64,000 bases of DNA from Bacillus sp. CH140a_4T (GTDB lineage Bacteria > Bacillota > Bacilli > Bacillales > Bacillaceae_G), in NCBI RefSeq assembly GCF_008923725.1, contig NZ_WBPF01000022.1:1-64000 (forward strand), written 5' to 3'. Of this stretch, positions 45,146-54,177 are shown piece after piece. A program made the position numbers and the translations under genes. The first letter of the stretch is position 1, and every line of letters starts with the position of its first letter. The notes under the pieces were generated by a model. That model searched no databases. It was not told where the DNA came from and saw only the letters and a list, made by a program, of their open reading frames with translations.

Positions 45146-45179
45146 TGAAAAAAGAGACCTCAATCGGTCTCTTTTTTCA
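45146..45179. terminator. bidirectional terminator, 71-residue gene / yutH
   Basis: TGAAAAAAGAGACC pairs with GGTCTCTTTTTTCA. Confidence 0.93.
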
Positions 45180-45181
45180 TT

Positions 45182-46183
45182 TTAGGACAACCAATCTAAT
45201 TTCCTAATGCCTAACTTATCAACCGGTAAACGAAGTGATCCATAAAAATGCTTCATAAATTGCTCTGAACGGTTCACATCATGTAAAATGGCTTCTAAGC
45301 GGTCTCTATATATGCTTTTTTGTTCTTCGTTTCCCGTTTGGTAATATCGTTCGACTGTTTCAAAGTAGTGAAGTGGGAACAGGAGCCTTGCAAATAATAA
45401 GCGCCAACCAAATGAAGATAGTGAATAATTTCGTTCGTAATCTGTAACAAATTGAACGATTGTTTGCTCCCAGTCTTTCTTTTTTTCTATCATCATATAG
45501 CGGATTAATTCTGCTATATCTCGAGTGGGGTGATCATACACCCAATCAAAAGGAAGTTTGAGACGCTTCGTTTTATGCCATAATAAAGGTGTGAATCGTT
45601 CTTGGCAAATTGTTGCTGCATCAGTCATTTGCGGCGTATCATCCATCTCTGTATCAACAACATACTGAATTGCATTTTCTGCGACTCCTAAGTAATACGG
45701 GAAGGATTCAATAAACAATTGATCGAATACGTCTGTAGGGTGGTTCATCACTTGTGATTGCCAAAACTTTTCTAATTGATCGAGCCGTTTTTCCCATAAC
45801 GCTTTCCATTCACCAATGCGGCTTAATTGCTCGATTTCTTCTGGAAAGAATGCACCTCGTTTATGGAATATAGAAAGCTCACTTCCTAATGATGTAGCAT
45901 GTCGTTCTAACACACGCATACCTTTTAATAAGCAGTAATTTTGTTCTTCTACCTCACTTACATAGTAGCCGTGTATAGTCGGAACGAAAGTCGCTACAGT
46001 TATATCCCCTTGCTGGTTCATATAGTCACTGAGCTTTTTCATCTCTACAAGTACTTCTTCCTCCATTTCTCCAATTGGAACAAGTACATAAATTTTGTTG
46101 CGAATCCAAAAGCTTTTATAGGGGCCAAGGGGGATTAATTCTTTAACATGCATGTGATAATGCTCATAAATATGATGAATCAT
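45182..46183 (-). CDS. yutH: YutH, spore coat-associated protein of the CotS family
   Basis: 333 residues, CotS/YutH kinase-like fold. The N-terminus resembles an aminoglycoside-kinase lobe (IWIRNKIYVLVPIG-like WIRNKIYVLVPIG), and the C-terminal lobe has FDWVYDHPTRDIAELIRYMM, which corresponds to the degenerate catalytic region. B. subtilis YutH is found in the spore coat. The ATG at 46183 has GGTGG 8 bases upstream. A GTG four codons earlier is possible. Confidence 0.85.
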   Translation of the reverse strand: MIHHIYEHYHMHVKELIPLGPYKSFWIRNKIYVLVPIGEMEEEVLVEMKKLSDYMNQQGDITVATFVPTIHGYYVSEVEEQNYCLLKGMRVLERHATSLGSELSIFHKRGAFFPEEIEQLSRIGEWKALWEKRLDQLEKFWQSQVMNHPTDVFDQLFIESFPYYLGVAENAIQYVVDTEMDDTPQMTDAATICQERFTPLLWHKTKRLKLPFDWVYDHPTRDIAELIRYMMIEKKKDWEQTIVQFVTDYERNYSLSSFGWRLLFARLLFPLHYFETVERYYQTGNEEQKSIYRDRLEAILHDVNRSEQFMKHFYGSLRLPVDKLGIRKLDWLS

Positions 46184-46303
46184 CGCAGTCGCCACCTATG
46201 GTTTTTCTTTATATATATGAGCTTGTGCTCGCCTTTCATTCCTATGCACATGATAAAGCAACGAAACGTATACAAATACTAAAAAGAAAAAAAGGTGATA
46301 AAC

Positions 46304-46795
46304 ATGAAAGAATCAAATCAACTACAAGAAAGAGCATTACAACTATTACAAGAGCGCGGTGTAACAATTGACGATATTGCTGAGCTTGTTCATTTTCTTC
46401 AAAAGAAATATCATACAAATTTAGAAATGTCAGAATGCCGCTATAACGTTGAGCGTGTACTATCAAAACGTGAAGTACAAAACGCACTTATTACAGGCAT
46501 TGAGCTTGATGTCCTTGCCGAAAAAGGAATGTTAAGTCAACCGTTACAAGATATCGTAAAACGTGATGAAGGCTTATACGGAATTGATGAAGTTATCGCA
46601 CTTTCTATCGTTAACGTGTACGGCTCTATCGGTTTCACGAACTTTGGATATATCGATAAATTAAAACCTGGTATTTTAGAATACTTAAATGATAAATCAT
46701 CTGGAAAGGTGCATACATTCCTTGATGATATCGTTGGCGGAATTGCTGCCGCTGCTTCAAGCCGTTTAGCGCACAGGGCTGAGCATTCGGAATAA
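46304..46795 (+). CDS. yutG: phosphatidylglycerophosphatase A-related protein, YutG
   Basis: 163 residues, PgpA-like fold: VHFLQKKYHTN, a central IELDVLAEKGMLSQPLQDI, and the closing DDIVGGIAAAASSRL, similar to low-temperature requirement C/PgpA proteins. B. subtilis YutG resembles phosphatidylglycerophosphatase but lacks the membrane helices of PgpA. The ATG at 46304 has AAAAGGTG 6 bases upstream. It ends at a long hairpin shared with the convergent GNAT gene. Confidence 0.85.
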   Translation: MKESNQLQERALQLLQERGVTIDDIAELVHFLQKKYHTNLEMSECRYNVERVLSKREVQNALITGIELDVLAEKGMLSQPLQDIVKRDEGLYGIDEVIALSIVNVYGSIGFTNFGYIDKLKPGILEYLNDKSSGKVHTFLDDIVGGIAAAASSRLAHRAEHSE

Positions 46796-46838
46796 AATAT
46801 GAAAGACCGTCAGTTTCATACTGACGGTCTTTCATATT
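46796..46838. terminator. hairpin terminator between yutG and the GNAT gene
   Basis: A 19-bp stem around a 5-base loop (AATATGAAAGACCGTCAGT and its complement). The reverse strand continues TTTTATT. The GNAT stop is in the loop. Confidence 0.75.
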
Positions 46839-47295
46839 CCATAAGCATAAATTCTCTTCCGCGGCTCACAAAAATAGGGCCCTGCTGAAAACCTATGTCT
46901 TTATATAGCGTAATTGCTCTTGTATTAAACGTCGCTACACTCAGTCGAAACATCTTCGGCTTATATTCTTTCGCTGCAAAGGCTATCCCAGCTTGAAAAA
47001 ATATGTTCCCCAGCCCTTTCCCTGTTAACGCTGGCTTCATGCCAAGTCCGATATCAATTACATCTTCTCCACCATATAAATGAGCATCTCTTCCCCCTGG
47101 CACTTGTGCATTTTCCCCAAAACAAAAGTAGCCGATAAACTCCCCATTATCGTCACAACAGCCATAATACGTCCCATCTAATAATTCTTCTATTACTTCT
47201 TTCTCACCTGAAAAATCATACAAATTATAAGGTTCTTCGTACGTCCACGTATTTATCTCATTTGCTTCTTCTACCGTTAACTTATGTATATCCAT
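46816..47295 (-). CDS. GNAT family N-acetyltransferase
   Basis: 159 residues. A GNAT core with YGCCDDNGEFIGYFCFGENAQVP, VIDIGLGMKPALTGKGLGNIFFQAGIAFA (acetyl-CoA loop) and LSVATFNTRAITLYKDIGFQ. The substrate is unknown. GGGGAG lies 6 bases before the ATG. It is convergent with yutG and divergent from the RNA-like region at 47400. Confidence 0.83.
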   Translation of the reverse strand: MDIHKLTVEEANEINTWTYEEPYNLYDFSGEKEVIEELLDGTYYGCCDDNGEFIGYFCFGENAQVPGGRDAHLYGGEDVIDIGLGMKPALTGKGLGNIFFQAGIAFAAKEYKPKMFRLSVATFNTRAITLYKDIGFQQGPIFVSRGREFMLMEYERPSV

Positions 47296-47402
47296 CCTTC
47301 TCTCCCCTTATCAAGTATTCTATATATACTCATTCATTTTTCGTGCCTCATTTCCCTCTAATTGCAATATGCAGAATTACATACGCACAGCCATTAAACA
47401 AG

Positions 47403-47543
47403 TGGTACAATTTATTTGAATCGCTGTTGCTACACTTCTTGATTAGAGAAAAGGCGTTAACACGGAAATTAGCGTCTTATCAACCTCAAGCAATTGGCAC
47501 ATTTTGTCATCTTAAAAGACACTCGAAAGAGTGTCTTTTTTTC
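47403..47543 (+). ncRNA. candidate small RNA or riboswitch-like transcript
   Basis: An extended -10 TGGTACAAT (47403-47411) is followed by a non-coding stretch. It folds: TTGAT (at about 47439) pairs with ATCAA (at about 47478), and inside AAGGCG pairs with CGTCTT. It ends at a terminator AAAGACACTC/GAGTGTCTTT with seven T (47514-47543). No good -35 is seen. A long open frame crosses it in an unlikely frame with no ribosome site. Confidence 0.5.
47514..47543 (+). terminator. terminator of the candidate small RNA
   Basis: AAAGACACTC, loop GAAA, GAGTGTCTTT, then T run. No protein gene ends before it. Confidence 0.88.
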
Positions 47544-47648
47544 TATATCCAACAAGGACTTACTCATTTCAAAGTATAAATACATAAAATAATGTAAATC
47601 ATTACACGCATGAATCACTTTCTAAAAGTTATAAAGTAGATTCAAAAT

Positions 47649-47679
47649 AAAAAAGCACTCTTAACTAGAGTGCTTTTTA
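47649..47679 (+). terminator. intrinsic terminator in the leader of the 28-residue gene
   Basis: AAAAAGCACTC pairs with GAGTGCTTTTT. It ends only 10 bases before the AAGGAGG ribosome site of the next gene. Confidence 0.8.
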
Positions 47680-47703
47680 CTTTCAAACAAGGAGGCTACA
47701 TAT

Positions 47704-47790
47704 ATGGATAGTACTCTCGTATTTAACTTCGGCATTGGTATTGTTATCATTCTATTTGTTTTCTTTGTTCTTTGTATGAGCGGGGTATAG
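47704..47790 (+). CDS. 28-residue hydrophobic membrane peptide
   Basis: Sequence starts MDSTLVFNFG and continues as one membrane helix (about residues 9-25) ending CMSGV. AAGGAGG (47689-47695) lies 8 bases before the ATG, a near-ideal site, which is the main support for a real gene. I do not recognise it; similar tiny membrane peptides are made during sporulation in Bacillus. An intrinsic terminator lies just upstream. Confidence 0.65.
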   Translation: MDSTLVFNFGIGIVIILFVFFVLCMSGV

Positions 47791-47797
47791 CAATCTT

Positions 47798-50371
47798 TTA
47801 TGCTGACAATTCCTTTAAAGTATCACTTAATTTAAACTTTCTTAATTGTAAGGAAGCAATCAACGCTGCCCCTGCTCCAAGTATCACACTAGCTAGAGCT
47901 AATATGAAAACTTGATTATACGGAATGATAATAACTGTTAGTTCTAGACTTGATAACACAATATAACTAAACAAAATCCCGCCAAAAATCCCTATGCAAC
48001 CAGCTATCGCTCCAAGTAAAGTTCCCTCTAATAAAACGATCCGTCTCATTTGCTTCGGAATAGCTCCTACCGCACGAATCATACTAATTTCAGCACGTCT
48101 TTCATGTAAGCTGGCAACAATCGCATTCATTAATCCTATACCAGAAATAATGAAAACAATTACAACTAACAAGCGAATTAACATCATCATTTGCGATAAT
48201 AACTGCTCTTGTTCTTTCAATAAATCATAACTGTTTATAACTTCTACATTCTCTTTATTATTTGTAATTTCTTTCACTTGCTTCTTAATCGCTTCAAATG
48301 ATTGATTAGAATTTGTCATAATTTGAATCGCTTCATATCCTTGTACGTGAAACTTATCGCGAGCCCATTGTTCATTTACAAAAATATCTAACCCTCTTAA
48401 CCTTAATCCTTGCTCAATAATCGAAACGACTTTAATCGTTTGTTTTTCTTTCCCTTTTCCTTGTACTTCAATCGTATCATGCAACTGAAGTCCTAAATTT
48501 TTAGCCACTTCCTTCGTAATGACTCCTTCACCATCTTGTAATGGCTTACTTAAAGTTTGCCCTGCAATCACTTTCGCTTTTGTTACTTTCTGGTACGCTA
48601 CAATATCGTTACCGACAACTTCCATTGAATCGTAGTTCAAATTATTTTTTTTCGCAAATTCATACCATTCTTGATTCGCTTTTTTAAAGTCATAATTCAC
48701 AAGCCTTGCTGTAACGTCAGTAGCATTCCCAACACTCGCCTCTACACCATCAATTTTTCTAACCTTCTCCATCCAACTAAACGGTAATGTTTCTATTCCT
48801 TGCGACTCTACTGGAATTCTTATTACTAAGTCCGCTGGTAAATGTTTTTGTAACCCTTTTTTCATACCTTCATACATAGAATTTACATACATCGTTCCAA
48901 CAAGCGCTAACATAAAGCCAAATGCTAATATAGCAACTGACACAGCTGCCTTATTCCGATAACGAATTACATTCCGGCTACTAATCGTCGTTTCAATTCG
49001 TAATATCATTTGAAACGGTTTTGCAATCACCGGTGCTATCACGCGAATAAATAACTTAATTGCCAATAACAAACCAACTGCAAATAACAGCGCTCCTATC
49101 GCACTTGGATTAAAACCGATATACTGCTCTAATATGCTTCCCGTGAGTCCAATAACGGTACCAATGATTAAAATGCTAAGGCTAAAAGCACTCCATCTTT
49201 TTTCTTTTTTCTCATTACTAGGAAGACCTGGGCGAAGCGCTTGAACTGGTGGAATCTTTCTAACCATGAAAGCTGGTATAATGGCCCCTATGATAGACAT
49301 AACAATCCCTAATAAAAAAGTAATGAGTAGAACCTCACCTGATATCGAGAATGATGCTTTCCCTGCCCCCTCAATATTCACCCATTTGTTAATGAATGAT
49401 GCCGCGATTGTTTGCGTACCTACCCCAAGAATAACCCCCGCTAGCGATCCGATTGCTCCGATGCATAAAGCCTCTAATAAAACGACTAAGATAATTTGAT
49501 TTGGGTTGCTACCGAGTGCACGTAATAATGCCCACTGCTTAAATCGACTTCTAACAGATAAGAAGAAACTTCCCATTATTAAAAGAGCTACAACAAATAA
49601 AGCAATACCACCTAAACTAAAAATTAACGGCTTCATTACATTTAGTCGTTCAAATGCCTTATCAACATAAGTACGTTGATCGACCTTTATATTTTCTATT
49701 TTCTTATTTACATCTAAAGCAATTGCTCTTTTCACATTTACATCGGCCGTTTTCACTTGAACGAGATTGAATTGATTTGATAAATTTAATTCTTTTTGAA
49801 GCCAATGGATTGGAAAATAAGCACTATGTCCCATTGCTGCCATTAACGGCGGATTTAAAATACCGACGACTTTCACATTCTTTTCTCCATGTTGCGGGAA
49901 TGGCAACTGAATCGTATCTCCTACCCGTATATTTTCACGATCTGTATATCCTTTTGTCAGCGCTACTTCAGCCCCTTCTTTCGGATATCGACCTTCTAAT
50001 ATTTTATAAGAATGCATTTCTGGAGAATCTTGCTCCACACCCCAATAGGACGGTTTTCCCGATAACTCTTTATAATTTGGAAAAGGATATGGTATAAGTA
50101 CTTTTGATATTTTCTCAGCATTTTCTAAGCCATCTATTCCTTTTAAACTTTCATTATTTAAGTACATATCATTTTTTATATAACCAAATTGCAAATTATA
50201 ATCTCCATACCGACTTACTACTTGTTCCTTCACACTTTTCTCTACTGATTGATTTCCTAGTAATAACATCGTCGCTAACATAACACCTAAAGCTGCACCG
50301 AGGGCAATCAACATATTTCGCAACCAATTTTGTTTCATCGATTTTATCGCATACTTAATTACCCATCGCAT
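47798..50371 (-). CDS. MacB/FtsX-type ABC transporter permease
   Basis: 857 residues with two FtsX repeats: an N-terminal helix (about 15-35), a large extracytoplasmic domain (about 40-245), three helices (about 250-375), three to four more helices (about 395-480), a second extracytoplasmic domain and a final helix bundle. This is the type VII ABC (mechanotransmission) layout, seen in lipoprotein or peptide-antibiotic systems. The ATG at 50371 has AGGAGG 8 bases upstream. It overlaps the ATPase gene by 17 bases. There is no bacitracin-type two-component system next to it. Confidence 0.87.
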   Translation of the reverse strand: MRWVIKYAIKSMKQNWLRNMLIALGAALGVMLATMLLLGNQSVEKSVKEQVVSRYGDYNLQFGYIKNDMYLNNESLKGIDGLENAEKISKVLIPYPFPNYKELSGKPSYWGVEQDSPEMHSYKILEGRYPKEGAEVALTKGYTDRENIRVGDTIQLPFPQHGEKNVKVVGILNPPLMAAMGHSAYFPIHWLQKELNLSNQFNLVQVKTADVNVKRAIALDVNKKIENIKVDQRTYVDKAFERLNVMKPLIFSLGGIALFVVALLIMGSFFLSVRSRFKQWALLRALGSNPNQIILVVLLEALCIGAIGSLAGVILGVGTQTIAASFINKWVNIEGAGKASFSISGEVLLITFLLGIVMSIIGAIIPAFMVRKIPPVQALRPGLPSNEKKEKRWSAFSLSILIIGTVIGLTGSILEQYIGFNPSAIGALLFAVGLLLAIKLFIRVIAPVIAKPFQMILRIETTISSRNVIRYRNKAAVSVAILAFGFMLALVGTMYVNSMYEGMKKGLQKHLPADLVIRIPVESQGIETLPFSWMEKVRKIDGVEASVGNATDVTARLVNYDFKKANQEWYEFAKKNNLNYDSMEVVGNDIVAYQKVTKAKVIAGQTLSKPLQDGEGVITKEVAKNLGLQLHDTIEVQGKGKEKQTIKVVSIIEQGLRLRGLDIFVNEQWARDKFHVQGYEAIQIMTNSNQSFEAIKKQVKEITNNKENVEVINSYDLLKEQEQLLSQMMMLIRLLVVIVFIISGIGLMNAIVASLHERRAEISMIRAVGAIPKQMRRIVLLEGTLLGAIAGCIGIFGGILFSYIVLSSLELTVIIIPYNQVFILALASVILGAGAALIASLQLRKFKLSDTLKELSA

Positions 50372-51143
50372 CACCTTTACCTCCTACTTTAAAGTGGCGA
50401 TTCATAATCTCTTGAATGTGGGTAACTTGTTGCGGGATATTTCGAAATTTCCACCCTTTACTTTCAGCATGTTCATGAATCACTTCACCATCTAATAAGA
50501 AAACAACTTTATCCGCATGGGCCGCTACGAACGGGTCGTGCGTTACAATGACAGCTGTTTGTCCTAACTCATCACACGCATTGCGAAGTGCCGCGATTAT
50601 ATTTTTGCTATTTTCTGAATCTAATGCCCCTGTTGGTTCATCAGCTAATATAATAGCCGGCTCATTTGCAAAAGCTCTTGCGATCGCAACCCTTTGCTGT
50701 TGCCCGCCTGATAACTGCGCTGGTAAATGTTTTTCTTTTCCCTTTAGCCCGACGAGATTTAATAAACGATTCGCTGTCGCCGTCGCCTTCTTTTGCGAGA
50801 TATTATCTAACAGTAACGGCAATCCTACATTTTCCTCCGCACTAAACACTGGAATCAAATTAAACTGCTGAAAAATAAAACCGATTTTATGCCTTCTAAA
50901 TAAAGCGAGCTCTTTTTCTTTTAATGTTGAAATCTCTGTACCATCAACGCGAATACTACCTACCGATGGAATATCTAATCCACCTAATAGCTGCAATAAC
51001 GTCGTTTTCCCTGAACCACTTGCCCCCATAATACAGACAAAGTCTCCTTTTTGAATTTGAAGATTAATGCCTTTTAATATTTTTACTTTACTATCCCCAA
51101 TATTAAACGATTTTTCTAACCTTTCAATTTCAATAATATTCAT
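50355..51143 (-). CDS. ABC transporter ATPase, MacB/LolD type
   Basis: 262 residues. Walker A GASGSGKTT (about residues 38-46), Q-loop FIFQQFNLIP, signature LSGGQQQRVAIARA, Walker B IILADEPTGALD and switch IVTHDP are all present. It powers the overlapping FtsX-type permease. The ATG at 51143 has AAGGGG upstream; the ATG at 51149 is closer to that site. A short C-terminal extension (about 30 residues) follows the ATPase domain. Confidence 0.88.
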   Translation of the reverse strand: MNIIEIERLEKSFNIGDSKVKILKGINLQIQKGDFVCIMGASGSGKTTLLQLLGGLDIPSVGSIRVDGTEISTLKEKELALFRRHKIGFIFQQFNLIPVFSAEENVGLPLLLDNISQKKATATANRLLNLVGLKGKEKHLPAQLSGGQQQRVAIARAFANEPAIILADEPTGALDSENSKNIIAALRNACDELGQTAVIVTHDPFVAAHADKVVFLLDGEVIHEHAESKGWKFRNIPQQVTHIQEIMNRHFKVGGKGDAMGN

Positions 51144-51291
51144 CCCCATATCCCCTTCTCTCTCTATTTACCAATCTATATATTCTATCCATAATGCAAA
51201 ATCCCTACTTTTTTGTATTTTTTTGTCACATACTAACATGTATTCCATATTAGCTAATTACATTTCTGCTTTATTTCTCACGTCAAAAAAG

Positions 51292-51326
51292 TTGACTCTT
51301 ACAACAGAAGTAACCATAATAGTTAC
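51292..51326 (+). promoter_or_regulatory. promoter and operator of the quinone reductase gene
   Basis: TTGACT (51292-51297), 17 bases, CATAAT (51315-51320). The inverted repeat GTAAC, 7 bases, GTTAC (51310-51326) spans the -10, a typical place for a repressor of the MarR/HxlR kind. Confidence 0.6.
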
Positions 51327-51372
51327 ATAATAAAAAAAACTATTCACATATCCACAAATAGGAGGAAGAACA

Positions 51373-51954
51373 ATGAAACATGTAATCGTTTATGCACACC
51401 CAAATACAGAAAGCTTCAACCATGCAATTTTAGAAACAGTAAAAAGTGAATTAGAAGAAAAAGGTCATGAAGTACGTGTTCGCGATCTATACGAATTAAA
51501 CTTCAATCCAGTATTAGGCGCTTCCGATTTCATCTCATTTTCTCAAGGAAACACACCAGAAGATATTAAAGAAGAGCAAGAGCATATCTCTTGGGCTGAT
51601 AGCATTACATTCATTTACCCAGTTTGGTGGGCGGGACTTCCTGCTATTTTAAAAGGATACGTTGACCGTGTATTTAGCCACGGCTTCGCTTATGCTTACG
51701 GTGAAAATGGTATCGAGAAGTTATTAAGCGGTAAAAAAGGCTTATTACTATCTACAATGGGAAATACGAAAGAGGCGTACACAGCAGGCGGTATGTTTGA
51801 AGCAATGAAGAAAACAGCAGATGTTGGTATGTTTGAATTTACAGGCATCGAAACAATTGAGCATACATTCTATACGAGTGTTCCTTCCGTGGATGATAAT
51901 GTGCGTAAACAATATCTTGAAGAAGTGAAAGAAGTAGTGAATCGTGCATTCTAA
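51373..51954 (+). CDS. NAD(P)H-quinone oxidoreductase, flavodoxin-like
   Basis: 193 residues, flavodoxin-like fold of the MdaB/KefF type. VIVYAHPNTESFNHAI at the N-terminus, ITFIYPVWWAGLPAILKGYVDRVFSHGFAY in the middle, and LLLSTMGNTKEAYTAGGM near the FMN/FAD site. It reduces quinones by two electrons and protects against quinone stress. ATAGGAGGAAG lies before the ATG. A palindromic operator sits on its promoter. It ends at a terminator. Confidence 0.88.
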   Translation: MKHVIVYAHPNTESFNHAILETVKSELEEKGHEVRVRDLYELNFNPVLGASDFISFSQGNTPEDIKEEQEHISWADSITFIYPVWWAGLPAILKGYVDRVFSHGFAYAYGENGIEKLLSGKKGLLLSTMGNTKEAYTAGGMFEAMKKTADVGMFEFTGIETIEHTFYTSVPSVDDNVRKQYLEEVKEVVNRAF

Positions 51955-51955
51955 T

Positions 51956-51988
51956 AAAAAACTCCGGTTGTTAAAACCGGAGTTTTTT
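51956..51988. terminator. terminator of the quinone reductase gene
   Basis: ACTCCGGTT pairs with AACCGGAGT, with A and T runs outside. Confidence 0.9.
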
Positions 51989-52517
51989 ATTTCATCATTA
52001 ATCTCGGAATATATCTTTGAAGAATGCTTTCTAATTCATTCATATCTTCCTGTCTAATAAATAAATTCACATTGTCATTCATTTTTTCTCGCCCGCGATA
52101 TAAAAATATATTTTCTTTTGGATTTTCCCATGTCGACGTTTTATAGCCTTTTAATTCTTCGTATGAATAAAAGTTTAATCCGTCTACTACACCTTTTTCA
52201 TGTATTTGTACACTTTTAATAAGATGGATAGCTATTAAAGTCATAAAACAACTTGCTACAACATAACTACCCGACTGAACAAGAAACTGTTCAACTGTAT
52301 CAATATCTCCACTTACGTACTGAGCATATATATACATACATTGTCCAATGAAATATGCTGGTCCAAGTAATGCAATCCAACGTCTCTTCACTCGTGGATA
52401 TGTTGCAATAAGTTTTCCCGCACTTTTTTTCATTTCATTTATTATATATATCTTCCATAGAACAAAAAATAAAATACATAATGTAAAAACAAACATAATA
52501 CATGACATCCAGTACAC
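51987..52517 (-). CDS. membrane protein with DUF5673-like C-terminal region
   Basis: 176 residues. Three hydrophobic segments (about 3-25, 47-70 and 85-103) are followed by a soluble PH-like region, VVDGLNFYSYEELKGYKTSTW and LFIRQEDMNELESILQ, which resembles DUF5673. The function is unknown. The GTG at 52517 lies 7 bases after AAGGGGGG. It is a single gene between two terminators. Confidence 0.7.
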   Translation of the reverse strand: MYWMSCIMFVFTLCILFFVLWKIYIINEMKKSAGKLIATYPRVKRRWIALLGPAYFIGQCMYIYAQYVSGDIDTVEQFLVQSGSYVVASCFMTLIAIHLIKSVQIHEKGVVDGLNFYSYEELKGYKTSTWENPKENIFLYRGREKMNDNVNLFIRQEDMNELESILQRYIPRLMMK

Positions 52518-52592
52518 TCTGATTCCCCCCTTCAATATCATTACATATAAATTTTACATTTTATATAACAACAGCACATATGCAATTATGCA

Positions 52593-52626
52593 TAAAAAAA
52601 CAGGTAACCTCTTCCGGTTACCTGCA
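52593..52626 (-). terminator. terminator of yutF
   Basis: CAGGTAACC pairs with GGTTACCTG and the reverse strand continues with seven T. Confidence 0.88.
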
Positions 52627-52631
52627 TTTCA

Positions 52632-53399
52632 TTACATCTTCTCAATCCACTCCGTCAAGTTATGCACAACTTGCGTTGGTTGTACTTCATATTCTGTTAA
52701 CTTCTCCACAGTTGTTACTCCAGTGTGGACAAGAAGGGTATGCATACCAGCATTTATTCCAGCTAAAATGTCTGTATCGTAGTTATCCCCAACCATTAAT
52801 GCTTCATTTTTTTCTATACCCAGTACTTTTAAAGCTTGTTCCATAATGATTGATTCTGGTTTTCCGATGAAGATTGGATCCACACCTGTTGATACTGTTA
52901 CAACTGATGTTAATGAACCGTTACCTGGTAATAATCCGCGCTCTGTCGGAATGGCAATGTCTCCATTTGTAGAAATAAACGTTGCGCCGTTACGCACAGC
53001 AAGACAAGCTTTTGCTAATTTTTCATATGTGATGTCACGATCTAAACCAACAACAACGAAATCAGGATTTTCATCCACAAGTTCAAATCCTTTTTCCACA
53101 AGCGCATCATGTAAGCCTTCTTCACCAATCATATATACAGTTGCGTCTTGTTTACGTTCATAAATAAAGTTTGCAGTCGCCATACTCGTTGTGAATACTT
53201 GCTCTGCTTCTGCTGGAATATCGAAACGAACAAGCTTTTCTGCCACTTGTTCTGGTTTACGCGTTGAGTTATTCGTAACGAATAAATAAGGAATGCCGCG
53301 CTCTCCTAATGCTTTTACGAAGTCGCTCGCTTCTTCAATTTGTTCTTCTCCGCGATACATCGTGCCGTCTAAATCAATTAAGTAACCTTTATACATCAT
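52632..53399 (-). CDS. yutF: HAD-superfamily phosphatase, YutF/NagD family
   Basis: 255 residues, HAD-IIA subfamily. Catalytic DxD in LIDLDGTMYRG (D9, D11), motif II in FVTNNSTRKP, motif III lysine in FIGKPE, motif IV in MVGDNYDTDI. A cap domain of the NagD/AraL type sits between motifs II and III. B. subtilis YutF/AraL relatives are promiscuous sugar-phosphate phosphatases. AGGAG lies 7 bases before the ATG. Confidence 0.9.
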   Translation of the reverse strand: MMYKGYLIDLDGTMYRGEEQIEEASDFVKALGERGIPYLFVTNNSTRKPEQVAEKLVRFDIPAEAEQVFTTSMATANFIYERKQDATVYMIGEEGLHDALVEKGFELVDENPDFVVVGLDRDITYEKLAKACLAVRNGATFISTNGDIAIPTERGLLPGNGSLTSVVTVSTGVDPIFIGKPESIIMEQALKVLGIEKNEALMVGDNYDTDILAGINAGMHTLLVHTGVTTVEKLTEYEVQPTQVVHNLTEWIEKM

Positions 53400-53503
53400 T
53401 ATGTCTCTCCTTCTATGCTAACGTTCTCACCTATCATACCACTCTTATATTACCCGCTTTTTCCAAAGAAAAAAACGCTTTACCTTAAAGCGCCCCATAA
53501 CGT

Positions 53504-54136
53504 TCATTTTTTCTCTTTTACTTGGTAAGAACAACTACAATCGCCCTCACACATGTTTGCTAACGTCTTTACATCTGCTCCTGCAAATAAACGATTATAC
53601 ATCTCTTTTTCATCTTCGCATACTTGCGGGAATCTCTCTGCAATTTCCTTTAACGGACAGTTTTGTTTTTCAATTACGAAAGAGTTTTCTCCATCTCTCT
53701 TTATTTGAACCATATAACCATTTTTCTCTTGCATAGCTGCTATCTCTTGCACTTTATATGCTAAACTCTTCTGATTACTCACTCGCTTTTGCAACTGGTC
53801 TTCCATTCGCTTCGTTCTCTCTTTTAAAACGTGACTAAGTATTTTTTCATCACCCATTCGAGCTAAATCTTCTAGCATATCAATCGCAAATTGCTTATAC
53901 TCCTTCGGGAATGTATCTTCTCCCTTTTCGCTTAATCCATACAAATAAGTTGGTCTTCCGACATGTTGTCTTACCATCTTAGAATAAATGAAACCATCTT
54001 TCTCAAGATTACTTAAATGTCTTCGGATCGCCATTTCGGTAATCTCTAAAACGTCAGCTAGTTCTGCTACTGTGTGCTCTCCCTTTACTTTCAACAATTG
54101 GACAATTTCATCTTTCGTCGTACGTGCTTCCCCCAT
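53504..54136 (-). CDS. SufR-like helix-turn-helix regulator with C-terminal cysteines
   Basis: 210 residues. A winged helix-turn-helix (about 8-68: TVAELADVLEITEMAIRRHLSNLEKDGFI) is followed by a helical region and a cysteine-rich tail with C160, C173 (spaced by 12), C196, C200 and C202. The spacing recalls the Fe-S sensing repressor SufR. A redox or Fe-S sensing role is inferred. The ATG at 54136 fits AGGG at a normal distance; the longer frame to 54235 runs through a palindrome and lacks a site. Confidence 0.8.
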   Translation of the reverse strand: MGEARTTKDEIVQLLKVKGEHTVAELADVLEITEMAIRRHLSNLEKDGFIYSKMVRQHVGRPTYLYGLSEKGEDTFPKEYKQFAIDMLEDLARMGDEKILSHVLKERTKRMEDQLQKRVSNQKSLAYKVQEIAAMQEKNGYMVQIKRDGENSFVIEKQNCPLKEIAERFPQVCEDEKEMYNRLFAGADVKTLANMCEGDCSCSYQVKEKK

Positions 54137-54177
54137 GCTTAACCCTTCTCCCTTTTCCCTTACTTTCTCACATACAA

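Noticed and set aside
47262-47579. 105-codon open frame across the candidate small RNA
   Set aside because: It starts inside the 5' region of the GNAT gene, has no ribosome site, an unlikely composition, and runs through two terminator-like hairpins.
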